This document shows positions 26,207 to 35,809 of a stretch of DNA of 64,000 nucleotides, one piece after another. This DNA comes from Terrimonas sp937888905 (GTDB lineage: Bacteria > Bacteroidota > Bacteroidia > Chitinophagales > Chitinophagaceae): positions 1 to 64,000 of the forward strand of contig CALATA010000001.1 in NCBI GenBank assembly GCA_937888905.1. Direction: 5' to 3'. Under the pieces are notes generated by a model that was not told the origin of the DNA, did no database searches, and saw only the letters and a program-made list of their open reading frames with translations. A program made the translations under genes and the position numbers. The number at the start of each line of letters is the position of its first letter. Within the stretch, counting starts at the first letter, position 1.

Positions 26207-27085
26207 ATGAAGGCAGCCATCTATAGCCGCGGCATTGAAGAAGAATTAAGGAGCGACTTAAAGACTTTCTTTGAAGAGTTAGCCAGGTATCAGATCGAGC
26301 CTGTTATCTACCGTCCTTTTTTTGAACAAATCTCCGGCTTTTTATCTCTTGAACCGGGTACGCACACGTTCAATACAGCAGAAGAGCTCGACAGCGAAGT
26401 CGAATTCATGATCAGCCTCGGCGGCGACGGCACCCTGCTGGATACCATCACCCTTGTGCGCGACAAGCCCATTTCTATTATGGGAATCAATTTCGGCCGC
26501 CTTGGTTTTCTGGCAGGCATTGGCCGGGAGAATATGGCCGCTGCGGTAAAATCTTTGGCGCGCCGCACATTTGTGGTAGACAAACGCACGCTGATCCATC
26601 TCGACGCCGATATGCCGTTGTTTGGTAATGTGCCTTACGGCCTCAATGAGTTTGCGATTCATAAACGGGATACCGCCGCGATGATCAAGATCCATACCTA
26701 CCTCAACGGTGAATTTCTGAATACCTACTGGGCGGATGGGCTGATTGTGGCCACGCCTACCGGATCCACCGGGTATTCGCTGAGCTGTGGCGGCCCGATC
26801 GTTTTCCCGGATTCCGGCAGTTTTGTGATCACGCCGGTGGCGCCGCATCACCTGAACGTCCGGCCACTGGTAGTGCCCGACGACACGGTTATTTCCTTTG
26901 AAATAGAAAGCCGCGCGGACCAACTGATCTGTGCCATGGATTCCCGCCGAGAAATCGTAGGAAAAAATGTGTCGCTGGCAGTGAGGAAGGAATCTTTCCG
27001 GGTTAAATTACTACGGCTTGGAGAGAACAATTTCCTGCAAACATTGCACAACAAACTCACCTGGGGCTTCGACAAAAGAAATTGA
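26207..27085 (+). CDS. nadK: NAD kinase
   Basis: NAD kinase makes NADP from NAD and ATP in the cytosol. The 292-residue protein has the diagnostic GGDGT (72-76), N147-E148 in YGLNEFAI, and the glycine-rich TPTGSTGYSLSCGGP (183-197). Length is normal. It is seven bases downstream of the POTRA-barrel gene and 67 before the porG-like gene. The CBS - nadK - porG - uppS - bamA order is a conserved Bacteroidota arrangement, so cotranscription is likely. Confidence 0.97.
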   Translation: MKAAIYSRGIEEELRSDLKTFFEELARYQIEPVIYRPFFEQISGFLSLEPGTHTFNTAEELDSEVEFMISLGGDGTLLDTITLVRDKPISIMGINFGRLGFLAGIGRENMAAAVKSLARRTFVVDKRTLIHLDADMPLFGNVPYGLNEFAIHKRDTAAMIKIHTYLNGEFLNTYWADGLIVATPTGSTGYSLSCGGPIVFPDSGSFVITPVAPHHLNVRPLVVPDDTVISFEIESRADQLICAMDSRREIVGKNVSLAVRKESFRVKLLRLGENNFLQTLHNKLTWGFDKRN

Positions 27086-27152
27086 TGGCTTCCAACGAAA
27101 GAAACTCCGTGTTTTTACGTTTTAAGTACCGTCTAAATACTATTTTGCACAC

Positions 27153-28016
27153 ATGAAGCGATCCTTTTTTCCATCACTACTGCTCATAACCCTGCTTTCT
27201 ATCATTTCAGGTTCAACGCTTTATGCTCAGAACTCAATTGTCCAGGAAGGAGAAGTTGGTATAAGTTTCGGAGGAGCTCATTATTTCGGAGATATTAATA
27301 CCCGTGCCCGCGTGAACCGGCTCAAACCCGCCGCATCCGTTTTTTTCCGTAAGAATTTCAGCAACTATGTAGCTGCCCGCGCCTCACTGACCTATGCGCA
27401 GGTTGGCTATTCGGACCGCTATAACGCCCACAACGAGTACATGTTTCGCCGCAACCTGAGCTTCAACAGCAATATCTGGGAAGTGGCCATACAGGGTGAC
27501 TTCAACTTTTTCCGTTTCCTTCCCGGCGAACCAGGTCTTCATTTCACTCCCTATATTACCCTGGGTGTAGGCGCCTTCAGCTACGATCCTTATGCGTACC
27601 TGAATGGCGAAAAATTCTTCCTTCGTCCCCTCGGTACCGAAGGACAGGGCAGCACCCTTTATCCTGAGCGCAAGCCTTACGGTAGCTGGGCGATCAGCAT
27701 ACCATTCGGCGTAGGCTTCAAATATGCGCTGAGCGAGCGTTTTAACGTGGGCGTGGAGATCCTTCACCGCTTTACCACCACCGATTACCTGGACGATGTG
27801 AGCACCACTTATGTGGACCCCGCCGCCTTCCCGGCCAACGGCGACGGTACTCCTTCCGTAGCTTTCCTGATGAGCGACCGGTCTTACGAACTCGGCGAGC
27901 CCATCGGTATCAAAGACCGCCAGCGTGGCAACAGCCGCCAGAAGGATCAGTTCCTCACCGCACAGATATTTTTCACCATCAACCTGCAATCTTACAAGTG
28001 CCCCACGGCCTACTAA
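27153..28016 (+). CDS. porG: DUF6089 / PorG-like outer-membrane beta-barrel protein
   Basis: The 287-residue protein has a signal peptide (about 1-25, STLYAQ) and an eight-strand-like barrel pattern (EGEVGISFGGAHYFGDINT; FTPYITLGVGAFSY; WAISIPFGVGFKYALS). It matches DUF6089, to which PorG of Porphyromonas gingivalis belongs; there PorG sits in the outer membrane and contacts the PorK/PorN ring of the T9SS. The neighbourhood (uppS, bamA, two ompH genes downstream) is the same as in P. gingivalis, which supports orthology. The name is by family and context; function here is inferred. Confidence 0.78.
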   Translation: MKRSFFPSLLLITLLSIISGSTLYAQNSIVQEGEVGISFGGAHYFGDINTRARVNRLKPAASVFFRKNFSNYVAARASLTYAQVGYSDRYNAHNEYMFRRNLSFNSNIWEVAIQGDFNFFRFLPGEPGLHFTPYITLGVGAFSYDPYAYLNGEKFFLRPLGTEGQGSTLYPERKPYGSWAISIPFGVGFKYALSERFNVGVEILHRFTTTDYLDDVSTTYVDPAAFPANGDGTPSVAFLMSDRSYELGEPIGIKDRQRGNSRQKDQFLTAQIFFTINLQSYKCPTAY

Positions 28017-28057
28017 TTTCCTGCAAACATTTCCGGCTCTACTTTCCCGCTGTTGTT

Positions 28058-28065
28058 TACCTTTG
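28058..28065 (+). promoter_or_regulatory. -7 promoter box upstream of uppS
   Basis: TACCTTTG perfectly matches TAnnTTTG and lies 24 bases before the uppS ATG, so uppS-bamA may have a promoter of their own inside the larger run. Confidence 0.55.
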
Positions 28066-28089
28066 TGCGCTTTCTGAATACGGCAACAG

Positions 28090-28836
28090 ATGTCACAGCT
28101 ACTGGAAAAAATAGACAAAGGTCATTTGCCCCGGCATATCGCCATTATCATGGACGGTAACGGACGCTGGGCAAAAGAGCATGGTCAGGACCGGCTCTAT
28201 GGGCATTTTCATGGGGTGGAAAGTGTGCGCAACATTGTAGAAGGCTGCGCAGAACTGGGCATTGGCTACCTGACTTTGTACGCATTTTCCACCGAAAACT
28301 GGGACCGTCCGCAATACGAAGTGGTGGGCCTGATGGAACTGCTAGTCAATACCATCCGCAAGGAAGCTGAGGTGTTGCACCGTAATAATATAAGGCTGCA
28401 CGTGATCGGCGATTTGAATATGCTCCCCGATTATGCGCGCCAGGAACTGAAAGAAGCACTGGATATGACGGCGGGCAATACCGGCCTCAACCTGATCATG
28501 GCACTCAGCTACAGCGGACGCTGGGAGCTGCTGAATGCCGTTAAGAACATTGCTTACGAAGTAAAAAGCGGTAAACTGGCCGTAGAAGCTATCGATCAGC
28601 ATACACTGCAACGCTTCCTCTGTACCAGCGATTTTCCCGATCCGGAGCTGATGATCCGCACGAGCGGCGAATTCCGGATCAGCAATTTCCTGTTGTATCA
28701 ACTGGCGTATGCAGAACTGTACTTTACCAATGTACGCTGGCCGGACTTCCGTAAGGAAAACCTTTACGAAGCGATACTGGACTATCAAAGCCGGGAAAGG
28801 CGTTTCGGAAAAACGAGTGAACAAATTGTCACATAG
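28090..28836 (+). CDS. uppS: isoprenyl transferase (undecaprenyl diphosphate synthase)
   Basis: This cytosolic cis-prenyltransferase extends farnesyl diphosphate with isopentenyl units to make undecaprenyl diphosphate, the lipid carrier for peptidoglycan and surface sugars. The 248-residue protein has IIMDGNGRWA with D22, FSTENW near residue 64, ALSYSGRWE, and the C-terminal signature RTSGE-R-SNFLLYQLAYAE. Length and motifs are standard. It lies between the porG-like gene and bamA. Confidence 0.97.
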   Translation: MSQLLEKIDKGHLPRHIAIIMDGNGRWAKEHGQDRLYGHFHGVESVRNIVEGCAELGIGYLTLYAFSTENWDRPQYEVVGLMELLVNTIRKEAEVLHRNNIRLHVIGDLNMLPDYARQELKEALDMTAGNTGLNLIMALSYSGRWELLNAVKNIAYEVKSGKLAVEAIDQHTLQRFLCTSDFPDPELMIRTSGEFRISNFLLYQLAYAELYFTNVRWPDFRKENLYEAILDYQSRERRFGKTSEQIVT

Positions 28837-29046
28837 TAGATAAGAGGCTGATTATAATTGGTTTAGGCTAAAAAGGAAAGGAGAAGGACCGGGCTGAAAA
28901 GCTGGCCGGTAGCGGAGTTGTTTTAACAAACACTTTCGATATTTACCGTTAATTTGCCGCCGCAAGAAGTCTGAAGTAGCTTATGAATAACAAACTAATT
29001 GCTGAAAGGTTTGCCCTTTAAAGAATAACTGACTGAACACACACAC

Positions 29047-31776
29047 ATGCAATTTTTTTTAAAAAGGATTAGTGCTTTATTGATCGTGCTGGCTGCATTT
29101 TCCGTACAGAAGGCAACCGCCCAGGAAGACACCATTCCCACCACCTCTGTTGACCCACGCGTGCTCGAGTGGGAAGATCCGCGTCAACCGCGTGAATACA
29201 CCATCGCGGCCGTAGACGTAGTTGGTCTGCAACACCTCGATTCCTCCATCGTACTTTCGATCAGCGGCATCCAGGTTGGCGATAAATTCACGCACCCCGG
29301 CGGCGACCTTTTTGCCAAAGCCATCAACAACCTCTGGCGCCAGAAACTTTTTTCCGATATCGAGATCTATGTTACCAAGATCGAAGGCGATAAAGTAACT
29401 ATCGAGATACACGTTTCCGAACGTCCGAAAGTTGGTACCATCAAATGGTACGGTGTGAAAAAATCCGACCAGGATGAACTGCAGGGAAAAATTGCAATCG
29501 CAAAACAGATCATCATCACCGAGAACATGCGCCGCAACATCTCGGAAGTCACTACTAAATTCTACCGGGACAAAGGATACCAGAATGTAAAAGTGCGCAT
29601 CGAGGAAAAACCTGATCCTTCCTTTGTCAATTCCAACTCCATTACTATTTATGTCGACAAAGGCAGAAAAGTAAAAATTGACGGCATCAGCTTTGCCGGC
29701 AACGAAACGGTTGATGAGCTGAAGCTGAAAAAACAAATGAAAGGAACAAAAGAAGGTACACGTATCTCCTTATTCCCTTCACGTCATACAAATCCCTATG
29801 GTGAAAGCGAGCGCGTTACTTTCCGTGACTATGTAAAAGATTATGGCTTCCTTTCTTTTACCAAAACACGCCGTCTCCTCGATCCTTATTTCCGCGTGAA
29901 ACTGAGCAACGCCAAATTCAACCCTGCCAAATATGACGAAGACAAAGAGAAGGTCCTGAGATATTACAACTCACAGGGTTTCCGCGACGCGCAGATCCTT
30001 GCCGATACGGTAATAGCTGAAGACGGCAATCTTTATGTCGATGTCAAAGTAGATGAAGGACGTAAATATTATTTCGGCAACATTACCTGGAAAGGCAACG
30101 CCAAGTATACAGACTCCGTGCTGAACCTGGTGCTCAACATCCGCAAGGGTGATACCTATAATCTTGAGGTACTGAACAAGCGCCTTGGTAAGGAAATGTC
30201 TGCCGACGGAAGCGCCGATGTGCAGGGCCTTTATATGGACGACGGTTACCTGTTCTTCCAGGCCGATGCGGTAGAAACAGCCGTTTACAACGACACTATC
30301 GATCACGAAATCCGTTTACGTGAAGGTCCGCAGGCCCGTATCAAAAACGTGACCGTTGCCGGTAACGACCGCACCAAAGATCACGTAATCATCCGTGAAC
30401 TCCGCACGCTGCCCGGCGAACTCTTCAGCCGCTCCGACATGATCCGTTCCGTGCGTGAACTGGCGAACCTCAACTATTTCAACCAGGAAAAAATTGAACC
30501 ACGTCCGGTACCCAATGCCGACGATGGTACGGTAGATATCAACTGGACCGTAGAAGAAAAATCATCTGACCAGCTCGAGCTGTCTGCCGGTTGGGGTGGT
30601 GGTATCGGTCTTACCGGTACACTCGGCGTAACCTTCAACAACTTCTCTATTAAAAATATCTGGAAGAAATCTTCCTGGGATCCGCTGCCAACAGGTGATG
30701 GACAAAAGCTGAGCGTACGTGTGCAATCCAACGGACGAGCCTTCCGCTCTTATAACTTCTCTTTCACCGAGCCATGGCTGGGTGGCAAGAAACGTAACTC
30801 GCTGACCTTTGCTTACAACAACAGTAAGTATACAAACGGCTTTGACCCTGTGACTGGTCTCTTTGACCGTAAGCGTTCCGATACTGCTTACCTGAAAGTA
30901 AACGGTGTGTCACTGTCATTGGGCAAGCAACTGAAATGGCCGGATGACTATTTCAGCCTGGTATATACGGTCGCATTCCAGCAGTACAAAATGCGCAACT
31001 ATCCGATCTTTCAGGGTATCAACGACGGTGTGTCCAATAACCTGAGCTTTAAGATCGCGCTGGCACGCTCATCTGTGTTCGATCCCATCTTCCCCAGAAG
31101 CGGTTCCAACATCATGGCGAGCGTACAGTTTACGCCACCATACTCCCTGTTCAATCCGGATCTGGTCAATTCTGCCAACCCGTATAAAAATCCTGAATAC
31201 CATAAATGGCGTTTCAATGCTGAATGGTATGTGCCGATCGGCCGTGCGATGGGAGCGGAGAAAAACCGTCAGTTTGTGTTGAAAATGGCGGCGAAATATG
31301 GTTTCATGGGCCGTTACAACAGCAAACTGGAATACTCTCCGTTTGAAAGATTCCAGGTGGGTGATGCGGGTCTGACCAACAACTTCGGTTTACTGGGTTA
31401 CGATATCGTGGCACACCGCGGATATCCGGTGTATGAATCATCTGATCCGACGGTTAACCCCGATCGCCAGAATGCGAGCCAGTTCTTTACTATCTTTAAT
31501 AAGTATCAGTTGGAACTCCGTTACCCGCTGGTGACCAACCCCGGTAGCACCATTTATGGTCTTACATTCTTCGAAGCGGCTAACGGCTGGTATGATTATA
31601 AGAGCTACAACCCGTTCCGCCTGCGTCGCAGCGTGGGTGTGGGTATGCGCTTCTTCCTGCCAATGTTTGGTCTGCTCGGATTTGACTATGGTATAGGACT
31701 TGACAGGATACAGCCTGGCCAGGGTCTGAAAAATGCTTCACGCTTTACCTTTATGCTTGGATTTGAGCCTGAATAA
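29047..31776 (+). CDS. bamA: outer-membrane protein assembly factor BamA
   Basis: BamA folds and inserts beta-barrel proteins into the outer membrane. The 909-residue protein has a signal peptide (cleavage near QKATAQ, residue 25), about five POTRA domains between 50 and 480 (for example AAVDVVGLQHLDSSIVLS, IDGISFAGNETVDELKLKK and KNVTVAGNDRTKDHVIIRE), and a C-terminal barrel with the lid segment near GLLGYDIVAHRGYP. The long spacer between POTRA repeats makes it bigger than E. coli BamA (810), as usual in this phylum. Two Skp-like chaperone genes follow at once, so the three probably form one expression unit. The 210 bases before it contain ACCGG/CCGGT hairpin bases (28887-28909) and a TTAATTTG box near 28955. 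Confidence 0.95.
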   Translation: MQFFLKRISALLIVLAAFSVQKATAQEDTIPTTSVDPRVLEWEDPRQPREYTIAAVDVVGLQHLDSSIVLSISGIQVGDKFTHPGGDLFAKAINNLWRQKLFSDIEIYVTKIEGDKVTIEIHVSERPKVGTIKWYGVKKSDQDELQGKIAIAKQIIITENMRRNISEVTTKFYRDKGYQNVKVRIEEKPDPSFVNSNSITIYVDKGRKVKIDGISFAGNETVDELKLKKQMKGTKEGTRISLFPSRHTNPYGESERVTFRDYVKDYGFLSFTKTRRLLDPYFRVKLSNAKFNPAKYDEDKEKVLRYYNSQGFRDAQILADTVIAEDGNLYVDVKVDEGRKYYFGNITWKGNAKYTDSVLNLVLNIRKGDTYNLEVLNKRLGKEMSADGSADVQGLYMDDGYLFFQADAVETAVYNDTIDHEIRLREGPQARIKNVTVAGNDRTKDHVIIRELRTLPGELFSRSDMIRSVRELANLNYFNQEKIEPRPVPNADDGTVDINWTVEEKSSDQLELSAGWGGGIGLTGTLGVTFNNFSIKNIWKKSSWDPLPTGDGQKLSVRVQSNGRAFRSYNFSFTEPWLGGKKRNSLTFAYNNSKYTNGFDPVTGLFDRKRSDTAYLKVNGVSLSLGKQLKWPDDYFSLVYTVAFQQYKMRNYPIFQGINDGVSNNLSFKIALARSSVFDPIFPRSGSNIMASVQFTPPYSLFNPDLVNSANPYKNPEYHKWRFNAEWYVPIGRAMGAEKNRQFVLKMAAKYGFMGRYNSKLEYSPFERFQVGDAGLTNNFGLLGYDIVAHRGYPVYESSDPTVNPDRQNASQFFTIFNKYQLELRYPLVTNPGSTIYGLTFFEAANGWYDYKSYNPFRLRRSVGVGMRFFLPMFGLLGFDYGIGLDRIQPGQGLKNASRFTFMLGFEPE

Positions 31777-31817
31777 TCAGATGGCCGGAAATGTTTAATA
31801 ACCTAAAAGCATTTACT

Positions 31818-32330
31818 ATGAAAAAGATCTTATTTGTTGCCTTTGCACTGTTTTTTGCCGCCGCCGGCGCTGTAGCCCAGCGGTATGCAATCATCGATAC
31901 GCGTTATATCCTGGATAAAATGCCTGAATATGCTGCGGCCCAGAAACAATTAGATGGCGTAGCGGCCGGCTGGCAGAAAGAGATCGATACCAAGCAATCT
32001 GCCTTAGACAAAATGTACAAAGACTATGAAGCAGAACAGGTGATGCTGAGCGAGGATTTGCGCAAAAAACGCGAAGACCAGTTGTTCATGAAAGAAAAAG
32101 AACTCCGCGATCTTCAGCGTCAACGCTTTGGTTTTGAAGGCGATCTGTTCAAAAAAAGACAAGAACTGGTAAAGCCCGTGCAGGACAAGGTTTACAACGC
32201 CGTACAAAAGCTTGCAACGCAGCGTGGGTACGACTTTGTGCTCGACAAAAGTGAAGGAATTACCATTATATTTGCCGACCCCAAGCTGGACAAGAGCGAT
32301 GATGTGCTGAAGGAGCTGGGTGTAAAATAA
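31818..32330 (+). CDS. OmpH/Skp family periplasmic chaperone (first copy)
   Basis: I start at the ATG at 31818, giving a clean signal peptide (MKKILFVAFALFFAAAGAVA) and 170 residues; a frame nine codons longer exists. The mature part begins QRYAIIDTRYILDKMPEY, typical of Skp, followed by a long coiled coil (about 40-125, rich in Lys, Glu, Gln) and a C-terminal strand part (YDFVLDKSEGITIIFAD). Skp trimers hold unfolded outer-membrane proteins on their way to BamA. It follows bamA by 41 bases and has a second copy just downstream. Confidence 0.9.
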   Translation: MKKILFVAFALFFAAAGAVAQRYAIIDTRYILDKMPEYAAAQKQLDGVAAGWQKEIDTKQSALDKMYKDYEAEQVMLSEDLRKKREDQLFMKEKELRDLQRQRFGFEGDLFKKRQELVKPVQDKVYNAVQKLATQRGYDFVLDKSEGITIIFADPKLDKSDDVLKELGVK

Positions 32331-32439
32331 ATTTTGTTAAAACGACGTGACTGATCAACGGTTTCCTATCAGGATTCATCTTTGACAGTAGATTTTAAAC
32401 CATAAAAGAGGGGGAAGCCCTCAACGTAAAACTTAACTG

Positions 32440-33024
32440 ATGAAACATTTGAAAGTTGCCGCGCTGGCACTTGTTTTCCTGATGGTCGCCGGAAGCCGTG
32501 TGAATGCGCAGACCAAGATCGGCTATATTGATGCCGAAACCTTGCTGTACCTGATGCCAGAAGTAGCCAAGGTAGATTCTCAACTCCGCCAGTATCAGCT
32601 CGATACGCTGGGTCGCGAGTACCAACGCCTGCTGACCGATTATCAGTGGAAAGACAGCATGCTGAAAGCAGAGAAGCCTGAAAAACCTTTGCCTCCCAGC
32701 ATCAAAGAACAATATCAGAAAGATCTGCAGGAGCTGACACAGACGCTCACCAACTGGCAGTCAATTGCCGGCGAACTGAACCAGCAAAAACAGCAGATCC
32801 TCATCGCGCCTGCCATGCGTAAACTCTCCGACGCTATCAACACTGTAGCGAAAGAAAAAGGATATACACATGTACTGTCACGCGAAGTATTCATCGTAGC
32901 TCCGGATGCCGACAACCTGATCGTAGCCGTAGCCGCGAAGCTGAAAGTAACCCTGCCTCCCGAGCTGATCCCTGGTGGTAAGCCCGCAGGAGCTCCCGCA
33001 GGCACTAAGCCCGCCGGTCGCTAA
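32440..33024 (+). CDS. OmpH/Skp family periplasmic chaperone (second copy)
   Basis: The 194-residue protein repeats the plan of the previous gene: signal peptide (to about VNAQT, residue 24), KIGYIDAETLLYLMPEV, a coiled coil (about 45-120) and a C-terminal part (YTHVLSREVFIVAPDADNL). It also has a 25-residue tail of Pro, Gly, Ala and Lys. The two copies are clearly diverged from each other. Two adjacent ompH genes after bamA are known from P. gingivalis (Omp17 region), where one is tied to T9SS function. A strong terminator follows at 33048. Confidence 0.88.
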   Translation: MKHLKVAALALVFLMVAGSRVNAQTKIGYIDAETLLYLMPEVAKVDSQLRQYQLDTLGREYQRLLTDYQWKDSMLKAEKPEKPLPPSIKEQYQKDLQELTQTLTNWQSIAGELNQQKQQILIAPAMRKLSDAINTVAKEKGYTHVLSREVFIVAPDADNLIVAVAAKLKVTLPPELIPGGKPAGAPAGTKPAGR

Positions 33025-33047
33025 GAATGTAATGGTTCTACTATAAC

Positions 33048-33083
33048 AAGGCCCCCGCACTAATTGCGGGGGCCTTTATTTTT
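33048..33083 (+). terminator. intrinsic terminator after the bamA-skp-skp unit
   Basis: AAGGCCCCCGCA (33048-33059), loop CTAAT, TGCGGGGGCCTT (33065-33076), then TATTTTT: a 12-bp GC-rich stem with a T-rich tail. Confidence 0.93.
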
Positions 33084-33145
33084 ACCCTGCTCAGGGTATT
33101 TCAACAGGCGATTCTTACTGGTATTTTTCCCGAAAATTTTAACGG

Positions 33146-34963
33146 ATGAAAACCTTAGCCTGCTTCTTAAGCCTGCTCCTCTCCCTCACAGCCCTGGCCG
33201 ACCCCATCGTTGAGGGCAACAAATGTTGGGATGAAAAGAAATACCAATGCGTAGTGGACAACTACCGCCAGGCCTTATCCACCCGCCAATACAAAGAACA
33301 GGATTATTCCACCATTCAATACCGTATCGGGCACAGCCTCGGCAAACTCGGGCGTTACAACGAAGGTCTCTCCACACTCAGAGAAGCAATCAGGGCCAGA
33401 CCCGGCTATCCCTCTGCTACATGGGAAATGGCATGGATCTTTTATAGTATGGCAAAATATGACAGCGCCACGATCTATTATACCAAAGCAATCCCTCTCT
33501 ACAACGAATCCAAGGATCTGTTTCGCCTGCAATACTGGAAAGGCAAGAGTCTGGCAGGCGAAAAGAAATACAAGGACGCGATAACCTGTTACAAAGCGGC
33601 ATTAAATATAGATTCGACAGATGTGTATGCCACAGCCGGTATCGGCGATGCAGCAATCAACAGTTACGATTACACACTCGCCAATCAATATTATACACGT
33701 GCAATGGCCATTGCACCAAAAGACGATGTTAAACTGCTCACCTCACTCACCTATTGGAGAGGCAAATCAAACTATTACCTGCGAAAATATACCGACGCTC
33801 TTGCGGATTTTCGCAAAGCCCTCTCTTATAATCCTCAGTATCGTGTTGCCATATGGGATATCGGAGCCGTATATTATGATCAGAAAAAATGGGCAGATGC
33901 AGAAACGTGGTATGGAAAAGCGATCGCCCTCTACGGTGATGATAAAACAAGCAGAAGAAACCTTCACTTCTACCGTGGCTTCACCCGCGAACAGCAAAAC
34001 AACCTTGCCGGTGCCATGGCTGATTATGATATGACCCTGCAGTTAGACCCGGCCTATGTGTCTGCTATATGGCAAAAGGCGGAAATATTGCAAAAGCAGC
34101 GCAAAACCAAAGACATCATCGCACTGTATACCACAGCCATTGGCGATGATTCATTGAAATTCAGCCGGGCCTTGCTTTATTATAAACGTGGTGATATTTA
34201 CCTTAAACAAAAAGATACAGCATCTGCTTATAAAGATTTCGGACTGTCAACCAAAGAAGACATGTACCTCGGTGAACCCAACCTGGCGCTCGGCCATATA
34301 GAATTCGCGCAGGGGAAATATGCCAAAGCAACGGATTATTATGATGCGGCACTCGACGACTTTACTTTCTTTCCTGATTCAACAGAGATGGGCCTGCTGT
34401 ACTATCGCAAAGGTGTTGGTAACTGGATGCAGGGATTAGTTGCGGAGGCAGAAAAGGATTTTCTGTCGGCTGCGGGTTATTCACCGGGGTATGGCGGCAA
34501 CAGACGTTATCTCGGAGAGATATATTACAGCCGTAAAGAATACACAAAGGCATCGGCAGAGTTTACCAAAGCCATTGGCCTTTATAAAAACACGCCCGAC
34601 AGCCTGCATAAGATGTACTACTACCGCGGACTTACCAATATCGAGCTGAGTAAAAACAGCCATGCAATGGCAGACTTCAATGAAGCGCTTAAACTGAAAC
34701 CAAACGAAACTCCCTATCTCTTCCGCGTTGGTCAATTGCAATTTGAACTGAAAGATTATACGAAAGCGAAAGATAGTTTCACCAAACTCACGGGTTTACT
34801 TAAACAGGATAATAAGAACGACCTGGCATTGGTCTATTATTGCCGTGGCCGCTGCTGGATGGAACTGAATGATAAGGAAAAAGCCAGGGCCGATTTCTCC
34901 AAAGCGCTCGGCTACGTACCCAACTATGACGAATGCAAGCAGTGGCTGGCGAAGGCACAATAA
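33146..34963 (+). CDS. secreted tetratricopeptide-repeat protein
   Basis: The 605-residue protein has a signal peptide (1-18, LLLSLTALA) and about twelve TPR-like helical hairpins across its whole length. Motifs such as YDSATIYYTKAIPL, YKDAITCYKAALNIDSTDVY, YTDALADFRKALSYNPQY and HAMADFNEALKLKPNETPYL recur at about 35-70 residue spacing. TPR solenoids are protein-docking scaffolds. It is likely periplasmic. It lies between the Skp-type genes and murI in an envelope locus, but has no signature of a specific partner. A short hairpin AATAAGC AA GCTTATT (34959-34974) covers its stop codon. Confidence 0.88.
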   Translation: MKTLACFLSLLLSLTALADPIVEGNKCWDEKKYQCVVDNYRQALSTRQYKEQDYSTIQYRIGHSLGKLGRYNEGLSTLREAIRARPGYPSATWEMAWIFYSMAKYDSATIYYTKAIPLYNESKDLFRLQYWKGKSLAGEKKYKDAITCYKAALNIDSTDVYATAGIGDAAINSYDYTLANQYYTRAMAIAPKDDVKLLTSLTYWRGKSNYYLRKYTDALADFRKALSYNPQYRVAIWDIGAVYYDQKKWADAETWYGKAIALYGDDKTSRRNLHFYRGFTREQQNNLAGAMADYDMTLQLDPAYVSAIWQKAEILQKQRKTKDIIALYTTAIGDDSLKFSRALLYYKRGDIYLKQKDTASAYKDFGLSTKEDMYLGEPNLALGHIEFAQGKYAKATDYYDAALDDFTFFPDSTEMGLLYYRKGVGNWMQGLVAEAEKDFLSAAGYSPGYGGNRRYLGEIYYSRKEYTKASAEFTKAIGLYKNTPDSLHKMYYYRGLTNIELSKNSHAMADFNEALKLKPNETPYLFRVGQLQFELKDYTKAKDSFTKLTGLLKQDNKNDLALVYYCRGRCWMELNDKEKARADFSKALGYVPNYDECKQWLAKAQ

Positions 34964-34974
34964 GCAAGCTTATT
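34959..34974. terminator. short dyad over the TPR gene stop codon
   Basis: AATAAGC and GCTTATT pair across two A bases. The stem is only 7 bp and has no T-run, so it is a weak terminator or an operator near the murI promoter at 34979. Confidence 0.3.
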
Positions 34975-34978
34975 CGGC

Positions 34979-34986
34979 TACCTTTG
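34979..34986 (+). promoter_or_regulatory. murI promoter, nearly leaderless
   Basis: TACCTTTG ends only four bases before the murI ATG (34991). With the usual distance from this box to the transcription start, the mRNA would begin at or next to the start codon. Confidence 0.6.
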
Positions 34987-34990
34987 CTGC

Positions 34991-35809
34991 ATGAGCGGAC
35001 CAATCGGAGTATTTGATTCAGGCTATGGAGGACTGACCGTTTTGCGGGAACTGGTCAACCGGCTGCCCGGTTATGATTATCTCTACCTGGGCGACAATGC
35101 ACGTGCGCCTTACGGCAACCGTTCTTTCGAAACCGTGTATGAATATACTTTGCAATGTGTGCGCTGGTTTTTTGACCAGGGATGCCCGCTGGTGATACTG
35201 GCCTGCAATACAGCATCGGCGAAAGCATTGCGCACCATTCAGCAGAAGGACCTGCCGCAACTGGCACCGGACCGCAGGGTGCTGGGCGTGATCAGACCCA
35301 CAACGGAACTGATCGGTAAATTTTCGCACACAGGCAGTGTGGGCATATTGGCCACGAATGGTACGGTGGCGTCCGGTTCCTATCCCGTTGAGATCAATCG
35401 TTTTTTTCCCGACCTGAAAGTATACCAGGAAGCCTGTCCCATGTGGGTGCCGCTGGTGGAGAATGGCGAATACAAAAGCGCCGGGGCCGATTTTTTTATC
35501 CGTAAAAACCTCGACAATCTTTTCAGCAAGGGCAGCGATATCGATACGGTGTTGCTGGCCTGCACGCATTATCCATTGCTGCGCGAAAAAATACAGGCGG
35601 CTTTGCCGGAGGGTATTCAACTGCTTTCACAGGGGCAAATTGTGGCGGAGAGCCTGGCTGATTACCTGCAGCGGCATCCGGAAATTGAAGAGCGCTGCCG
35701 CCGCGGCAATGACCGCGAATTTTATACCACCGACAGCCCGGAGGATTTCGACAACCATGCTACGGCGTTTTTTGGGGAAGCGGTGAGGTCGGAGCGGTGT
35801 CAATTGTGA
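34991..35809 (+). CDS. murI: glutamate racemase
   Basis: MurI makes D-glutamate for peptidoglycan from L-glutamate in the cytosol. The 272-residue protein has the N-terminal FDSGYGGLTV (with D9 and S10), YLGDNARAPYG, and the two catalytic cysteines C72 (ACNTASA) and C191 (LACTHYPLL). Length is normal. It has no Shine-Dalgarno-like sequence and is probably translated from a leaderless message (see promoter at 34979). It lies next to the bamA region, consistent with an envelope cluster. Confidence 0.97.
   Translation: MSGPIGVFDSGYGGLTVLRELVNRLPGYDYLYLGDNARAPYGNRSFETVYEYTLQCVRWFFDQGCPLVILACNTASAKALRTIQQKDLPQLAPDRRVLGVIRPTTELIGKFSHTGSVGILATNGTVASGSYPVEINRFFPDLKVYQEACPMWVPLVENGEYKSAGADFFIRKNLDNLFSKGSDIDTVLLACTHYPLLREKIQAALPEGIQLLSQGQIVAESLADYLQRHPEIEERCRRGNDREFYTTDSPEDFDNHATAFFGEAVRSERCQL

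Noticed and set aside
28837..29046. tRNA or small RNA gene before bamA
   Set aside because: No cloverleaf or conserved RNA motif could be drawn; only a small ACCGG/CCGGT hairpin and a promoter-like TTAATTTG are visible.
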